A stretch of 64,000 nt of DNA from Sphingomicrobium marinum (GTDB lineage Bacteria > Pseudomonadota > Alphaproteobacteria > Sphingomonadales > Sphingomonadaceae). The position numbers and the translations under genes were made by a program. The stretch spans positions 1,543,501 to 1,607,500 of the forward strand of contig NZ_JANPVQ010000001.1 of NCBI RefSeq assembly GCF_026157105.1. The letters are read 5' to 3'. This document shows, piece after piece, positions 8,297 through 16,021 of the stretch (the first letter of the stretch is position 1; each line of letters begins with the position of its first letter). Under the pieces are notes generated by a model. That model was not told where the DNA came from, searched no databases, and saw only the letters and a program-made list of their open reading frames with translations.

Positions 8297-9718
8297 TTAG
8301 CCTTCCAGCTGTCGCTGGAGCAGGCGAATATCGGCATCAAGTTCGGCATCGGCAGCGCGCAGCCGCTCGATCTGCTTGACGGCGTGAATGACGGTCGTGT
8401 GGTCGCGTCCGCCGAAGCGGCGACCGATGTCGGGCAGTGACTTGGGCGTCAGCTGCTTCGACAGATACATGGCAACCTGGCGCGGCCGGGCGATATCGCG
8501 CGAACGGCGCGCGCTCGTCATCTCGGCCTTGCGGATGCGGAAATGTTCGGCAACCTGGGTCTGGATCTCATCGACCGAGATACGGCGCTGGTTGGCGCGC
8601 AGGACGTTCGCCAGCACTTCTTCCACGAAGGGCACATCGATGTCGCGGCCGGTCATCATCGCATAGGCTGCAATGCGATTGAGCGCGCCTTCGAGTTCGC
8701 GGATCGAGTTGGTGATGCGGCGCGCGAGGAATTCGACGACGTCCTCGGGCATTTCCACACCGGGAAGCGCATCGAGTTTCGCGTTGATGATGTTGAGCCG
8801 CAATTCGTAATCGGCCGGATTGATGTCCGCGACGAGTCCCCAGCTTAGTCGCGACAGGATGCGCGGCGCAATGCCATCGAGATCCTGCGGTGCGCGATCC
8901 GAGGTGATCACCAGGCGGCGGCCCGCGGTGATGATCTCGTTCATCGTGTGGAAGAATTCTTCCTGCGTCGAATCCTTGCCGGCGATGAACTGGACATCGT
9001 CGATCAGGAGGAGGTCGGCGCTGCGCAGGCGATGCTTGAAGCCGATCGTGTCATTCTCGCGCAGCGCGCGGACGAATTCGACCATGAACTTCTCGGCCGA
9101 CATGGAGACGACCTTGGCGCTCGGATTGGCCTCGAGGAAGGCCTGCCCGATGGCGTGGAGCAAGTGCGTCTTGCCGCGGCCGGTACCGCCATGGATGAAC
9201 AGCGGGTTGAAGCTGACGCGCTCCGCATTGGCCAACGTTTGCGCGGCGGTGGCCGCGACCTCGTTGGCCTTACCGACAACGAATGTCTCGAAGCGGTAGC
9301 GGAGGTCGAAATTGGGCGCGGAAGGATCACGCTTGCCGCCCGCGCTCGCAGCGTTGGCTGCCTGCGCAGCCGGTGGCGTGTCCTCGAGAACTAGTAAGGG
9401 AGAAGGTTTGGGCGCTTCGGCCGAGGCGATGATCTTCACCGATTTCACGATCGGCAGCATCGATGTCCAGGCCAGTTGCAACCGGTCGCCGAAATGGCTC
9501 TTGACCCAGTCGGCCATGAACTGGCTCGGCATGGCGATTTCGAGTTCGCCGGCGTCGGCGTCGAACGAACCAAGTTCAGCGGGCTTCAGCCATCCGTCGA
9601 AGGCGCGCGCTCCGCAATCACGGCGCAGGTTGACGCGAATCTGGTCCCATGCCGCATCGAGCGGGCGGGTCTTCGCTTCTTCCTCGAGATTGCGCACAGC
9701 TTCACCCTCGCCTTGCAC
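8297..9718 (-). CDS. dnaA: chromosomal replication initiator DnaA
   Basis: DnaA binds DnaA boxes at oriC and opens the duplex to load the replicative helicase. The 473 residues show domain I at the N-terminus (WDQIRVNLRRDCG), an Ala/Pro-rich linker, and an AAA+ domain with Walker A GGTGRGKTHL and Walker B LLIDDVQF. A C-terminal domain IV helix-turn-helix follows, with the signature FGGRDHTTVIHA. The start is GTG at 9716-9718 with an AAGGAGG ribosome-binding sequence about 9 bases upstream, which supports it over an in-frame GTG seven codons further in. The next gene upstream is rpsT, separated by its own terminator, so dnaA has its own promoter in the gap. Confidence 0.97.
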   Translation of the reverse strand: MQGEGEAVRNLEEEAKTRPLDAAWDQIRVNLRRDCGARAFDGWLKPAELGSFDADAGELEIAMPSQFMADWVKSHFGDRLQLAWTSMLPIVKSVKIIASAEAPKPSPLLVLEDTPPAAQAANAASAGGKRDPSAPNFDLRYRFETFVVGKANEVAATAAQTLANAERVSFNPLFIHGGTGRGKTHLLHAIGQAFLEANPSAKVVSMSAEKFMVEFVRALRENDTIGFKHRLRSADLLLIDDVQFIAGKDSTQEEFFHTMNEIITAGRRLVITSDRAPQDLDGIAPRILSRLSWGLVADINPADYELRLNIINAKLDALPGVEMPEDVVEFLARRITNSIRELEGALNRIAAYAMMTGRDIDVPFVEEVLANVLRANQRRISVDEIQTQVAEHFRIRKAEMTSARRSRDIARPRQVAMYLSKQLTPKSLPDIGRRFGGRDHTTVIHAVKQIERLRAADAELDADIRLLQRQLEG

Positions 9719-10053
9719 TGGCTCGCGCCTCCTTCAGAACGTGGTTACAGACAAAGCTTCTCTGTTACGCGCAGCACAACGCTGCGGCGCCCGTGGCCGT
9801 CGGCTCTGTCTTGCCCCCCGGGGCGGAATCGCGCCCGGAACGTTATTAATAAGTAGAGCCGGCGGCGTGGCGCAAGGCAGAAATTTTCATAAATCGGAAA
9901 TAAACAGGCTTGACAGCGCAAAGCTGGGAAAAATTGATTTTTTCCTGCTTTTTGGCCGTTTTCGAGATAGGTGCGGAATTGCCAACTGCGCGAATCGCGG
10001 AAATTGCTGACTTTTTTCGGAAACGCTTTTGCAACGACTCAGCAACGCCAACG
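9719..10053. other. dnaA upstream intergenic region with AT-rich tracts
   Basis: No gene is supported in these 335 bases. The part nearest dnaA is GC-rich. From about 9841 to 10035 the sequence becomes AT-rich for this genome, with the perfect palindrome TTATTAATAA at 9843-9852 and several T or A runs (for example at 9929-9942 and 10011-10017). This is the place for the dnaA promoter and possibly for autoregulation. I see no consensus DnaA box (TTATCCACA) or clustered boxes on either strand, so an origin is not supported. Confidence 0.5.
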
Positions 10054-10088
10054 AAAAAGGGGCCGCCGGAGATCGGCAGCCCCTTTTG
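10054..10088 (-). terminator. intrinsic terminator of rpsT
   Basis: Read on the minus strand, AAAAGGGGCTGCCG pairs with CGGCGGCCCC around ATCTC and is followed by a run of five T. It separates rpsT from dnaA. The plus strand also ends in TTTT, so it may work both ways. Confidence 0.88.
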
Positions 10089-10148
10089 TTGTTTCGAAAC
10101 GGTACGCAGCGATGGCCACCGGTCCGTGGCCACGCTGTCCAAAGCCCG

Positions 10149-10412
10149 TTAGCCGAGCGCGTTCACGCGCTTCGAAAGGCGGCTCATCTTACGAGCAGCG
10201 GTATTCTTGTGCATCACACCCTTGGCGACGCCGCGAGCGATTTCCGGCTGCGCGTCCTTGAGTGCCTTTTCGGCGTCGGCCTTCTTGCCACCCGAAATCG
10301 CGGTTTCGACGGCCTTGATGAAGGTGCGAATGCGGCTGACGCGCGCAGTGTTCACGTCGGTGCGACGGGCGTTGCGTCGAATGCGCTTCTTTGCTTGCGG
10401 CGAATTCGCCAT
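10149..10412 (-). CDS. rpsT: 30S ribosomal protein S20
   Basis: An 87-residue basic protein that binds 16S rRNA at the bottom of the small subunit. It shows the family start [17 protein letters not shown] and the helical core ending in [22 protein letters not shown]. Length and composition are typical of S20. It has a promoter overlapping the 3' end of mutM (see 10489-10517). The roughly 75-base leader contains a small hairpin (GCGCC/GGCGC), a possible site for translational feedback; that last point is inference. It is followed by its own terminator. Confidence 0.97.
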   Translation of the reverse strand: MANSPQAKKRIRRNARRTDVNTARVSRIRTFIKAVETAISGGKKADAEKALKDAQPEIARGVAKGVMHKNTAARKMSRLSKRVNALG

Positions 10413-10488
10413 AAAACTGACCTCAACTGTCTAAATTCAAATAGAAAATGGCGCGAGCAGCAAGTGCGCTCCGCGCCTTCGTGGCGCT

Positions 10489-10517
10489 CCCTTACTCAAG
10501 GGGGCCATGCGCGTCAA
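10489..10517 (-). promoter_or_regulatory. probable sigma-70 promoter of rpsT
   Basis: On the minus strand, TTGACG (10512-10517) and TAAGGG (10489-10494) are separated by 17 bases. This is close to the -35 and a weak -10 of alphaproteobacterial housekeeping promoters. It sits at the end of mutM and 77 bases before the rpsT start codon. Confidence 0.5.
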
Positions 10518-10521
10518 GCAA

Positions 10522-11328
10522 TCAGCGCTGGCAGGACGCACAATAAAAGGTCGAGCGGCCACCCTGCACGCGCCGCCTGACCGCCGAACCGCAGCCATGG
10601 CAGTCCTCGCCTTCCCGCCCGTAGACGTCGAACTTCTTCGAAAAATAGCCGAGGTCACCATCGGGCTGGGCATAGTCGCGCAGCGTCGATCCGCCTGCCT
10701 CGATCGCTTCTTCGAGCACGTCCCCGATAGCAGCCGCCAGCTTTTCGAGCCGCGCCTTGCCGACCGACCCGGCTTTACGTCCCGGCGCGATACCGCTGCG
10801 ATACAGCGCCTCGCAAACGTAGATATTGCCCAGCCCCGCGATGACGCGCTGGTCGAGCAGCGCCAGCTTGATCGCCGTTCCCTTGCCCTTCAGTCGCATC
10901 GCCAGTTCGCTGGGCTCGACCGTCGGCAGCGGTTCGGGTCCCATGCCGATAAAACCGGCATAGTCCTCGCCGTTCGCCACGAGGTCTACCGAGCCGAATC
11001 GCCGCGGATCGTTGAGCGCCAGCACGCGCCCCTCGGCGGTTTCGAGGACGAGATGGTCATGCTTGTCGAGTTCATCCGGATCGATGCGCCAGCGTCCCGA
11101 CATGCCCAGATGGAAGATCATGGTGTCGTCGCGGTCGGTATGGATGAGCCCGTATTTCGCCCGCCGCGCGAGACCGGTCACTGTCGCCCCCGTCAGCCGC
11201 TGGCCGAGATCTTGCGGGAATGGCCGGCGCATGTCGGGCCGCCGCACGGTCACGCGCGCCAATCGGCGACCGTCCAGCACCTGGGCAAGGCCGCGTACGG
11301 TCGTCTCGACTTCGGGTAATTCGGGCAT
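10522..11328 (-). CDS. mutM: formamidopyrimidine-DNA glycosylase (Fpg/MutM)
   Basis: This bifunctional glycosylase/AP lyase removes 8-oxoguanine and formamidopyrimidines from DNA. The 268 residues start MPELPEVET, where Pro2 and Glu3 are the catalytic residues. They contain the conserved Lys segment ARRAKYGLIHTD, and end in a four-cysteine zinc finger (CHGCG and CASCQR) that contacts the lesion strand. Length is typical. It is divergent from ubiE (56 bases between the starts). Downstream, the rpsT promoter overlaps its 3' end. Confidence 0.96.
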   Translation of the reverse strand: MPELPEVETTVRGLAQVLDGRRLARVTVRRPDMRRPFPQDLGQRLTGATVTGLARRAKYGLIHTDRDDTMIFHLGMSGRWRIDPDELDKHDHLVLETAEGRVLALNDPRRFGSVDLVANGEDYAGFIGMGPEPLPTVEPSELAMRLKGKGTAIKLALLDQRVIAGLGNIYVCEALYRSGIAPGRKAGSVGKARLEKLAAAIGDVLEEAIEAGGSTLRDYAQPDGDLGYFSKKFDVYGREGEDCHGCGSAVRRRVQGGRSTFYCASCQR

Positions 11329-11384
11329 AACACGGACGTAAGGGGCGTTTGCCTTGCCGCCAACCCCTGCTATCGGCCTTGGCC

Positions 11385-12116
11385 ATGAGCGATAAAGTGC
11401 ATTTCGGCGACGAGGTTGTCTCTCCGGAAGAAAAGACCCGCAAGGTAGGCGGCGTCTTCTCTTCGGTTGCCGCCAACTACGACATCATGAACGACCTGAT
11501 GAGCGGGGGCATGCACCGCCTTTGGAAAGACCGCTTTGTCGCGAAGGTCCAGCCTCGTGCCGGCGAACGCATCCTCGATGTCGCGGGCGGTACAGGCGAC
11601 ATTGCCTTTCGCATGGCCAAACGCGGCGCCGATATCGTCGTCACCGATATCAACCCCGACATGCTTAAGGTCGGCATGGAGCGCGCCGAAAAACGCGGTC
11701 TCGAACGCCTGACTTGGCAAGTAGAAAACGCCGAGAAGCTTACCTTCGAAGACAATAGCTTCGACGCCTACACGATCGCCTTCGGCATCCGGAACGTGAC
11801 CGACATTCCAGCGGCGCTGCGCGAAGCCCACCGCGTCCTCAAGCGCGGCGGCCGCTTTTACTGCCTCGAATTCTCGACCAGCGAATGGCCTGGCTTCGGC
11901 AAGGCGTACGAGATTTATTCGGAGAACATGATCCCGAAGATCGGCAAGGCCGTCGCCAATGACGAAGACAGCTATCGCTACCTTGTCGAATCCATCCGCC
12001 GCTTCCCGCGTATGGCCGAATTCGAGAAGATGATCGGCGAGGCCGGCTTCTCGCAGACTAAGCACGAGCCGATTCTCGGCGGCCTCGTGGCGATCCATTC
12101 GGGCTGGAAAGTGTGA
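11385..12116 (+). CDS. ubiE: ubiquinone/menaquinone biosynthesis C-methyltransferase UbiE
   Basis: This SAM-dependent C-methyltransferase acts on the demethoxy-ubiquinol ring in the ubiquinone pathway. The 243 residues show the ubiE/COQ5 signatures: YDIMNDLMSGGMHRLWK, the SAM motif LDVAGGTGDIAF, and the FGIRNVTDI segment. The ATG at 11385 gives the expected N-terminus MSDKVHFGDE; an upstream in-frame ATG would add 12 residues without similarity. It is the first gene of a five-gene operon and overlaps ubiB by 4 bases (GTGA). Confidence 0.96.
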   Translation: MSDKVHFGDEVVSPEEKTRKVGGVFSSVAANYDIMNDLMSGGMHRLWKDRFVAKVQPRAGERILDVAGGTGDIAFRMAKRGADIVVTDINPDMLKVGMERAEKRGLERLTWQVENAEKLTFEDNSFDAYTIAFGIRNVTDIPAALREAHRVLKRGGRFYCLEFSTSEWPGFGKAYEIYSENMIPKIGKAVANDEDSYRYLVESIRRFPRMAEFEKMIGEAGFSQTKHEPILGGLVAIHSGWKV

Positions 12117-13645
12117 CCTCAGCGACCACGCACACCTGGCGCCTCCTCAAATGGGGACGGACGCTGGCGCGCCACGGCGCGCTCAAAGGGATCGAGAACG
12201 ACCCCCTCACCCCGCCGTCTTTCCGCCGCCTGTGCCGCATCGCGCGGTTTGGCGCGCCAATGCCGGCAAAGCCCGACTATGCAGCGGCGCTGCAAGAGAT
12301 CGGCCCTGCCGCGATCAAACTGGGCCAGGCACTCGCCACCCGACCCGACCTTGTCGGCGAAGAGGCGGCGCAGAACCTGCTGCGCTTGCAGGACGATCTG
12401 CCACCAGCGCCCTTCGCCGATATTAAACGCGCAGTCGAAACCGCGCTCGATGGATCCATCGAAAGCTTTTTCACGGAATTTGCCGAAACGCCTGTTGGTG
12501 CTGCCTCGATCGCGCAGGTTCACCGCGCCACGACTACCGATGGCCGCGAAGTTGCCGTCAAGGTGCTGCGCCCGGGCATCGAGGAAGTGCTCGAAGACGC
12601 CATCGAGACGTACGAATGGGCCGCTGCTCACGTCGAGACATTGGGCGGCGAGGCCGAACGGCTGCGCCCGCGCCAGGTCATCGCCTATTTCAAGCAATGG
12701 ACCCGCCGCGAGCTCGACCTGCAGCGCGAAGCGGCGTCCGCCTCCGAACTTCGCGATAACATGGTGGCCGAACCCGGCTTCTATGTTCCCGAAGTCGACT
12801 GGAGCCGTACGGCGCGGCGCGTCCTCACGATGGAATGGCTCAATGGCGTCAAGCTGACCAAGCGTGAACAACTCGTCGCCGAGGGCCATGACCCTAAGGC
12901 CCTGGCCGTCATCCTTGTGCGCGCTTTTCTGCGTCAGGCGGTGGTCGACGGCTTCTTCCACGCCGATCTTCACCAGGGCAACCTCTTTGCGCTGCCCGAC
13001 GGTCGCCTCGCCGCGGTCGATTTCGGCATCATGGGGCGGATCAACCGGCAGGCGCGGCTTTGGCTCGCCGAAATCCTGCACGGTCTCATCACCGGCAATT
13101 ACCGGCGCGTCGCCGAGATCCATTTCGAGGCGCAATACGTGCCCGCGCATCACAACGTGGACGAGTTCGCCACCGCGCTTCGTGCCGTGGGCGAGCCGAT
13201 GCGCGGTCTGCCGGTCAAGGACATCAGCGTCGGGCGGATGCTCGAAGGATTGTTCGCCATCACGCGCGATTTCGACATGGTTACGCAGCCCCATCTGCTC
13301 CTTCTGCAGAAGACCATGGTGATGGAGGAAGGGGTCGCCACCGCGCTCGATCCCGATATCAACATGTGGGAAGCAGCCGAGCCCTTCCTCGCCCAATGGT
13401 CGCGCACCGAACTGGGGCCCGAAACCGCGCTCGCCGACAAGATCAACGAGACGATCGAGACGTTGCTCAGGCTGCCGCGCCTGATCGACAAGATCGATGC
13501 CAGTTATCCCGAAACGGGTGCCGCACCGCCGCCGCCGCCCTTGCCCGAGGTCAAGCTGATTGAACGACCGAGTTGGGGCGGCTACGCCATCGTCGCAATC
13601 CTGGCTGGGAGCGCGGGTGCGCTCGCAATGTGGGGGCTGACATAA
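12113..13645 (+). CDS. ubiB: ubiquinone biosynthesis atypical kinase UbiB
   Basis: A 510-residue member of the ABC1/UbiB/COQ8 family, needed for ubiquinone synthesis. It is an atypical protein-kinase-like ATPase and not a hydroxylase as once named. The family KxGQ motif is seen in AAIKLGQALATRPDL. The ATP-site alanine-rich loop (GAASIAQVH), the kinase-like HADLHQGN catalytic loop and the VDFGIMG metal-binding motif are all present. A hydrophobic C-terminal segment (YAIVAILAGSAGALAMWGL) anchors it to the inner membrane. It starts at GTG within the end of ubiE, and its TAA shares one base with the coaBC ATG. Confidence 0.95.
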   Translation: MTSATTHTWRLLKWGRTLARHGALKGIENDPLTPPSFRRLCRIARFGAPMPAKPDYAAALQEIGPAAIKLGQALATRPDLVGEEAAQNLLRLQDDLPPAPFADIKRAVETALDGSIESFFTEFAETPVGAASIAQVHRATTTDGREVAVKVLRPGIEEVLEDAIETYEWAAAHVETLGGEAERLRPRQVIAYFKQWTRRELDLQREAASASELRDNMVAEPGFYVPEVDWSRTARRVLTMEWLNGVKLTKREQLVAEGHDPKALAVILVRAFLRQAVVDGFFHADLHQGNLFALPDGRLAAVDFGIMGRINRQARLWLAEILHGLITGNYRRVAEIHFEAQYVPAHHNVDEFATALRAVGEPMRGLPVKDISVGRMLEGLFAITRDFDMVTQPHLLLLQKTMVMEEGVATALDPDINMWEAAEPFLAQWSRTELGPETALADKINETIETLLRLPRLIDKIDASYPETGAAPPPPPLPEVKLIERPSWGGYAIVAILAGSAGALAMWGLT

Positions 13646-14838
13646 TGGCACGCATCCTGCTCATCATTGGCGGCGGCATCGCGGCCTATAAGGCTGCCGA
13701 ACTGGTCCGCCATGCGCGCAAGGGCGGGCACGAGGTGACGCCCGTCCTCACCGACGGCGCGCAGCATTTCGTCACGCCGATGAGCCTTGCCGCGCTTGCC
13801 GAAAGCCCCGTCTACACCTCCCTCTGGGATCTCAAGGACGAGGTGGAGATGGGCCATATCGAACTGTCGCGTGCGGCCGATCACGTCCTAGTCTGCCCGG
13901 CGACGGCAGGCCTGATCGCCAAGATGGCGGCGGGTCTTGCCACCGACCTTGCGACCACGCTGCTGCTGGCCACCGACAAGCCGGTTACCGTCGCGCCAGC
14001 GATGAACGTGAGAATGTGGGAACATCCCGCCACGCAGCGCAATATCGCGCAGCTGCGCGCTGACGGCATCAACGTCCTCGATCCCGACGAAGGCCCGATG
14101 GCCTGCGGCGAGTTCGGTCCGGGCCGCCTGCCCGATCCAGAAGCAATCCTCGCCGCCTTGCCGCTGGGAGATGCCACCACGCCGCCACTGGCAGGCGCCG
14201 AAGGTCCGCTTACCGGAAAACACGTCCTCGTCACTGCAGGCCCTACCCACGAACCGATCGACCCTGTGCGCGTCCTCGCCAACAAGAGTTCGGGCAAGCA
14301 GGGCTTCGCCATCGCGCAGGCCGCCGCTGCTGCTGGCGCGCGCGTGACCCTGATTGCCGGCCCGGTCAGCCTGCCCACGCCCTTCGGCGTATCGCGCATC
14401 GACGTGACCACCGCGCAGGAGATGCACGATGCAGTTATGACGTCACTTCCAGCCGATGTCGCAGTGATGGTCGCGGCTGTCGCCGATTGGCGGCCCCAGC
14501 CCAGCGACAAGAAGCTCAAGAAGGGCGACGGCCCGCTCGAGCTTAAGTTCAGCAGTAACCCGGATATTCTGGCGACGCTGGGTGAGCACCCCGACCGACC
14601 CGGCCTGTTGATCGGCTTTGCCGCGGAAACGCACGACGTCATTGAGAACGCTAAGGGCAAGCGAGAGCGCAAGAAGGCCGACTGGATCGTCGCCAACGAC
14701 GTGTCGGGCGATGTTATGGGCGGCGATCGCAACACGATCCACCTCGTCACCGCCGATCGTGTGGACGATTGGGAAGAAGCGACAAAACACGCTGTTGCAC
14801 AGAAACTTATCGACAGGATTTCAGATACCATCTCATGA
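13645..14838 (+). CDS. coaBC: bifunctional phosphopantothenoylcysteine synthetase/decarboxylase CoaBC
   Basis: Two consecutive steps of coenzyme A synthesis are carried out by one 397-residue chain. Residues 1 to about 180 form the flavin-binding decarboxylase (CoaC), with [17 protein letters not shown], the APAMNVRMW motif and the [11 protein letters not shown] loop holding the active-site Cys. Residues from about 190 on form the synthetase (CoaB), starting [21 protein letters not shown] and including KKLKKGDGP. The start ATG overlaps the ubiB stop by one base, and its own stop overlaps dut (ATGA). Cytoplasmic. Confidence 0.96.
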   Translation: MARILLIIGGGIAAYKAAELVRHARKGGHEVTPVLTDGAQHFVTPMSLAALAESPVYTSLWDLKDEVEMGHIELSRAADHVLVCPATAGLIAKMAAGLATDLATTLLLATDKPVTVAPAMNVRMWEHPATQRNIAQLRADGINVLDPDEGPMACGEFGPGRLPDPEAILAALPLGDATTPPLAGAEGPLTGKHVLVTAGPTHEPIDPVRVLANKSSGKQGFAIAQAAAAAGARVTLIAGPVSLPTPFGVSRIDVTTAQEMHDAVMTSLPADVAVMVAAVADWRPQPSDKKLKKGDGPLELKFSSNPDILATLGEHPDRPGLLIGFAAETHDVIENAKGKRERKKADWIVANDVSGDVMGGDRNTIHLVTADRVDDWEEATKHAVAQKLIDRISDTIS

Positions 14839-15278
14839 CTATTTCGATCCAACTCGCGCGGCTCCCGCACGGTGAAGGCCTGCCGCTTCCCGCTTATGCC
14901 ACCAGAGGCGCAGCCGGTATGGACGTCGTTGCCGCGGAAAACGTGACGATCCCGCCGGGCCACCGCCACGCGGTCGCCACCGGTTTCCGCGTCGCGATCC
15001 CCGAAGGCTATGAGATCCAGGTTCGTCCGCGTTCGGGCCTTGCCTTCAAGCACGGTGTCACGGTGCCCAACACCCCCGGCACGATCGACAGCGACTATCG
15101 CGGCGAACTCAAGGTGCTCCTCATCAACCACGGCCCCACCGATTTCGAGGTCACGCGCGGCGAACGCATCGCCCAGCTCGTCCCCGCTGCGGTCACGCTG
15201 GCCGAGTTCGCCGAAGTCGAAGAGCTCGACGATACCGACCGCGGTGCGGGGGGGTTCGGCAGCACGGGAACCAAGTGA
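14835..15278 (+). CDS. dut: deoxyuridine 5'-triphosphate nucleotidohydrolase (dUTPase)
   Basis: Trimeric dUTPase, which turns dUTP into dUMP and keeps uracil out of DNA. The 147 residues contain the five motifs in order: [42 protein letters not shown] and the C-terminal P-loop-like [10 protein letters not shown]. The start ATG lies in the last four bases of coaBC, and the next gene starts in its stop (GTGA). The coaBC-dut pairing is widespread in proteobacteria. Confidence 0.97.
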   Translation: MTISIQLARLPHGEGLPLPAYATRGAAGMDVVAAENVTIPPGHRHAVATGFRVAIPEGYEIQVRPRSGLAFKHGVTVPNTPGTIDSDYRGELKVLLINHGPTDFEVTRGERIAQLVPAAVTLAEFAEVEELDDTDRGAGGFGSTGTK

Positions 15279-16021
15279 GCGAGCTTAGCGACGACGAACT
15301 CGACCGCTATGCGCGGCACATTGTCCTCCCCCAGTTCGGCGGCACGGGCCAGAAGGCGCTGAAAGCCACAAAGGTCGCGCTGATCGGCGCCGGCGGCATC
15401 GGCGCTGGCGCCCTGCCCAGCTTGGTAGGTGCCGGTGTGGGCCAAATTACCATCGTCGATGATGATGAAGTAGACCTGTCGAATCTTCAGCGTCAGCCGC
15501 TCTACACCACGGACGATGTTGGCAAATCCAAAGCAGAACTGGCCAAGGCGCATGCCGAAGCGCGCAACCCGCATCTTGCGATCGCTATCGAGAAGCGGCG
15601 CGTAAGCCACGAAAACGTCAAGAAAATTGTGGACAGTCATGACCTCGTCATCGATGGCACCGACAACTTCATGACGCGCCTTGCGGTCAACGATGCGTGC
15701 GTCGCGCTGGGCATCCCGTTAATCGCCGCGGCCGCCGCCCAGTTCCAGGGCCAGCTCATGCTGTCGAAGGGCCAGCCCTGCTATCGCTGCTTTGTCGGCG
15801 ATGCCTTCGATGCCGACGATTGCGACACCTGCGCAGAACTTGGCGTGCTGGGCGCGCTGACCGGCACGATGGGCCATTTCGCCGCGCTGATGGCGATCCG
15901 TCACCTCGCCGATATCGGCCCCGACAGCGCGGGCAAGCTCCACCTCTTCGACGGCCTCAAGGCAAGCTGGCGCGAGATCACGATCGCTCCCGATCCCGCC
16001 TGCAAGGCCTGCGGGACCTAG
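15275..16021 (+). CDS. ThiF/MoeB/HesA family E1-like adenylyltransferase
   Basis: A 248-residue E1-like enzyme that adenylates the C-terminal Gly of a ubiquitin-like sulfur carrier such as MoaD or ThiS. It has the family opening [15 protein letters not shown], the nucleotide-binding GAGGIGAG, and the DLSNLQRQ motif. A zinc site is formed by CYRC and CKAC near the C-terminus. No rhodanese domain is fused. MoeB (molybdopterin) is the closest guess, but ThiF cannot be excluded because no pathway genes lie nearby. It ends the ubiE operon; its TAG is interlocked with the topA stop on the other strand (CTAG, 16018-16021). Confidence 0.85.
   Translation: MSELSDDELDRYARHIVLPQFGGTGQKALKATKVALIGAGGIGAGALPSLVGAGVGQITIVDDDEVDLSNLQRQPLYTTDDVGKSKAELAKAHAEARNPHLAIAIEKRRVSHENVKKIVDSHDLVIDGTDNFMTRLAVNDACVALGIPLIAAAAAQFQGQLMLSKGQPCYRCFVGDAFDADDCDTCAELGVLGALTGTMGHFAALMAIRHLADIGPDSAGKLHLFDGLKASWREITIAPDPACKACGT

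Noticed and set aside
9846-10142. A 98-codon minus-strand open frame between rpsT and dnaA
   Set aside because: It runs through the rpsT terminator hairpin and its product has no recognisable features.
9719-10148. oriC next to dnaA
   Set aside because: No cluster of DnaA boxes on either strand; alphaproteobacterial origins are often not beside dnaA. Only an AT-rich patch is seen.
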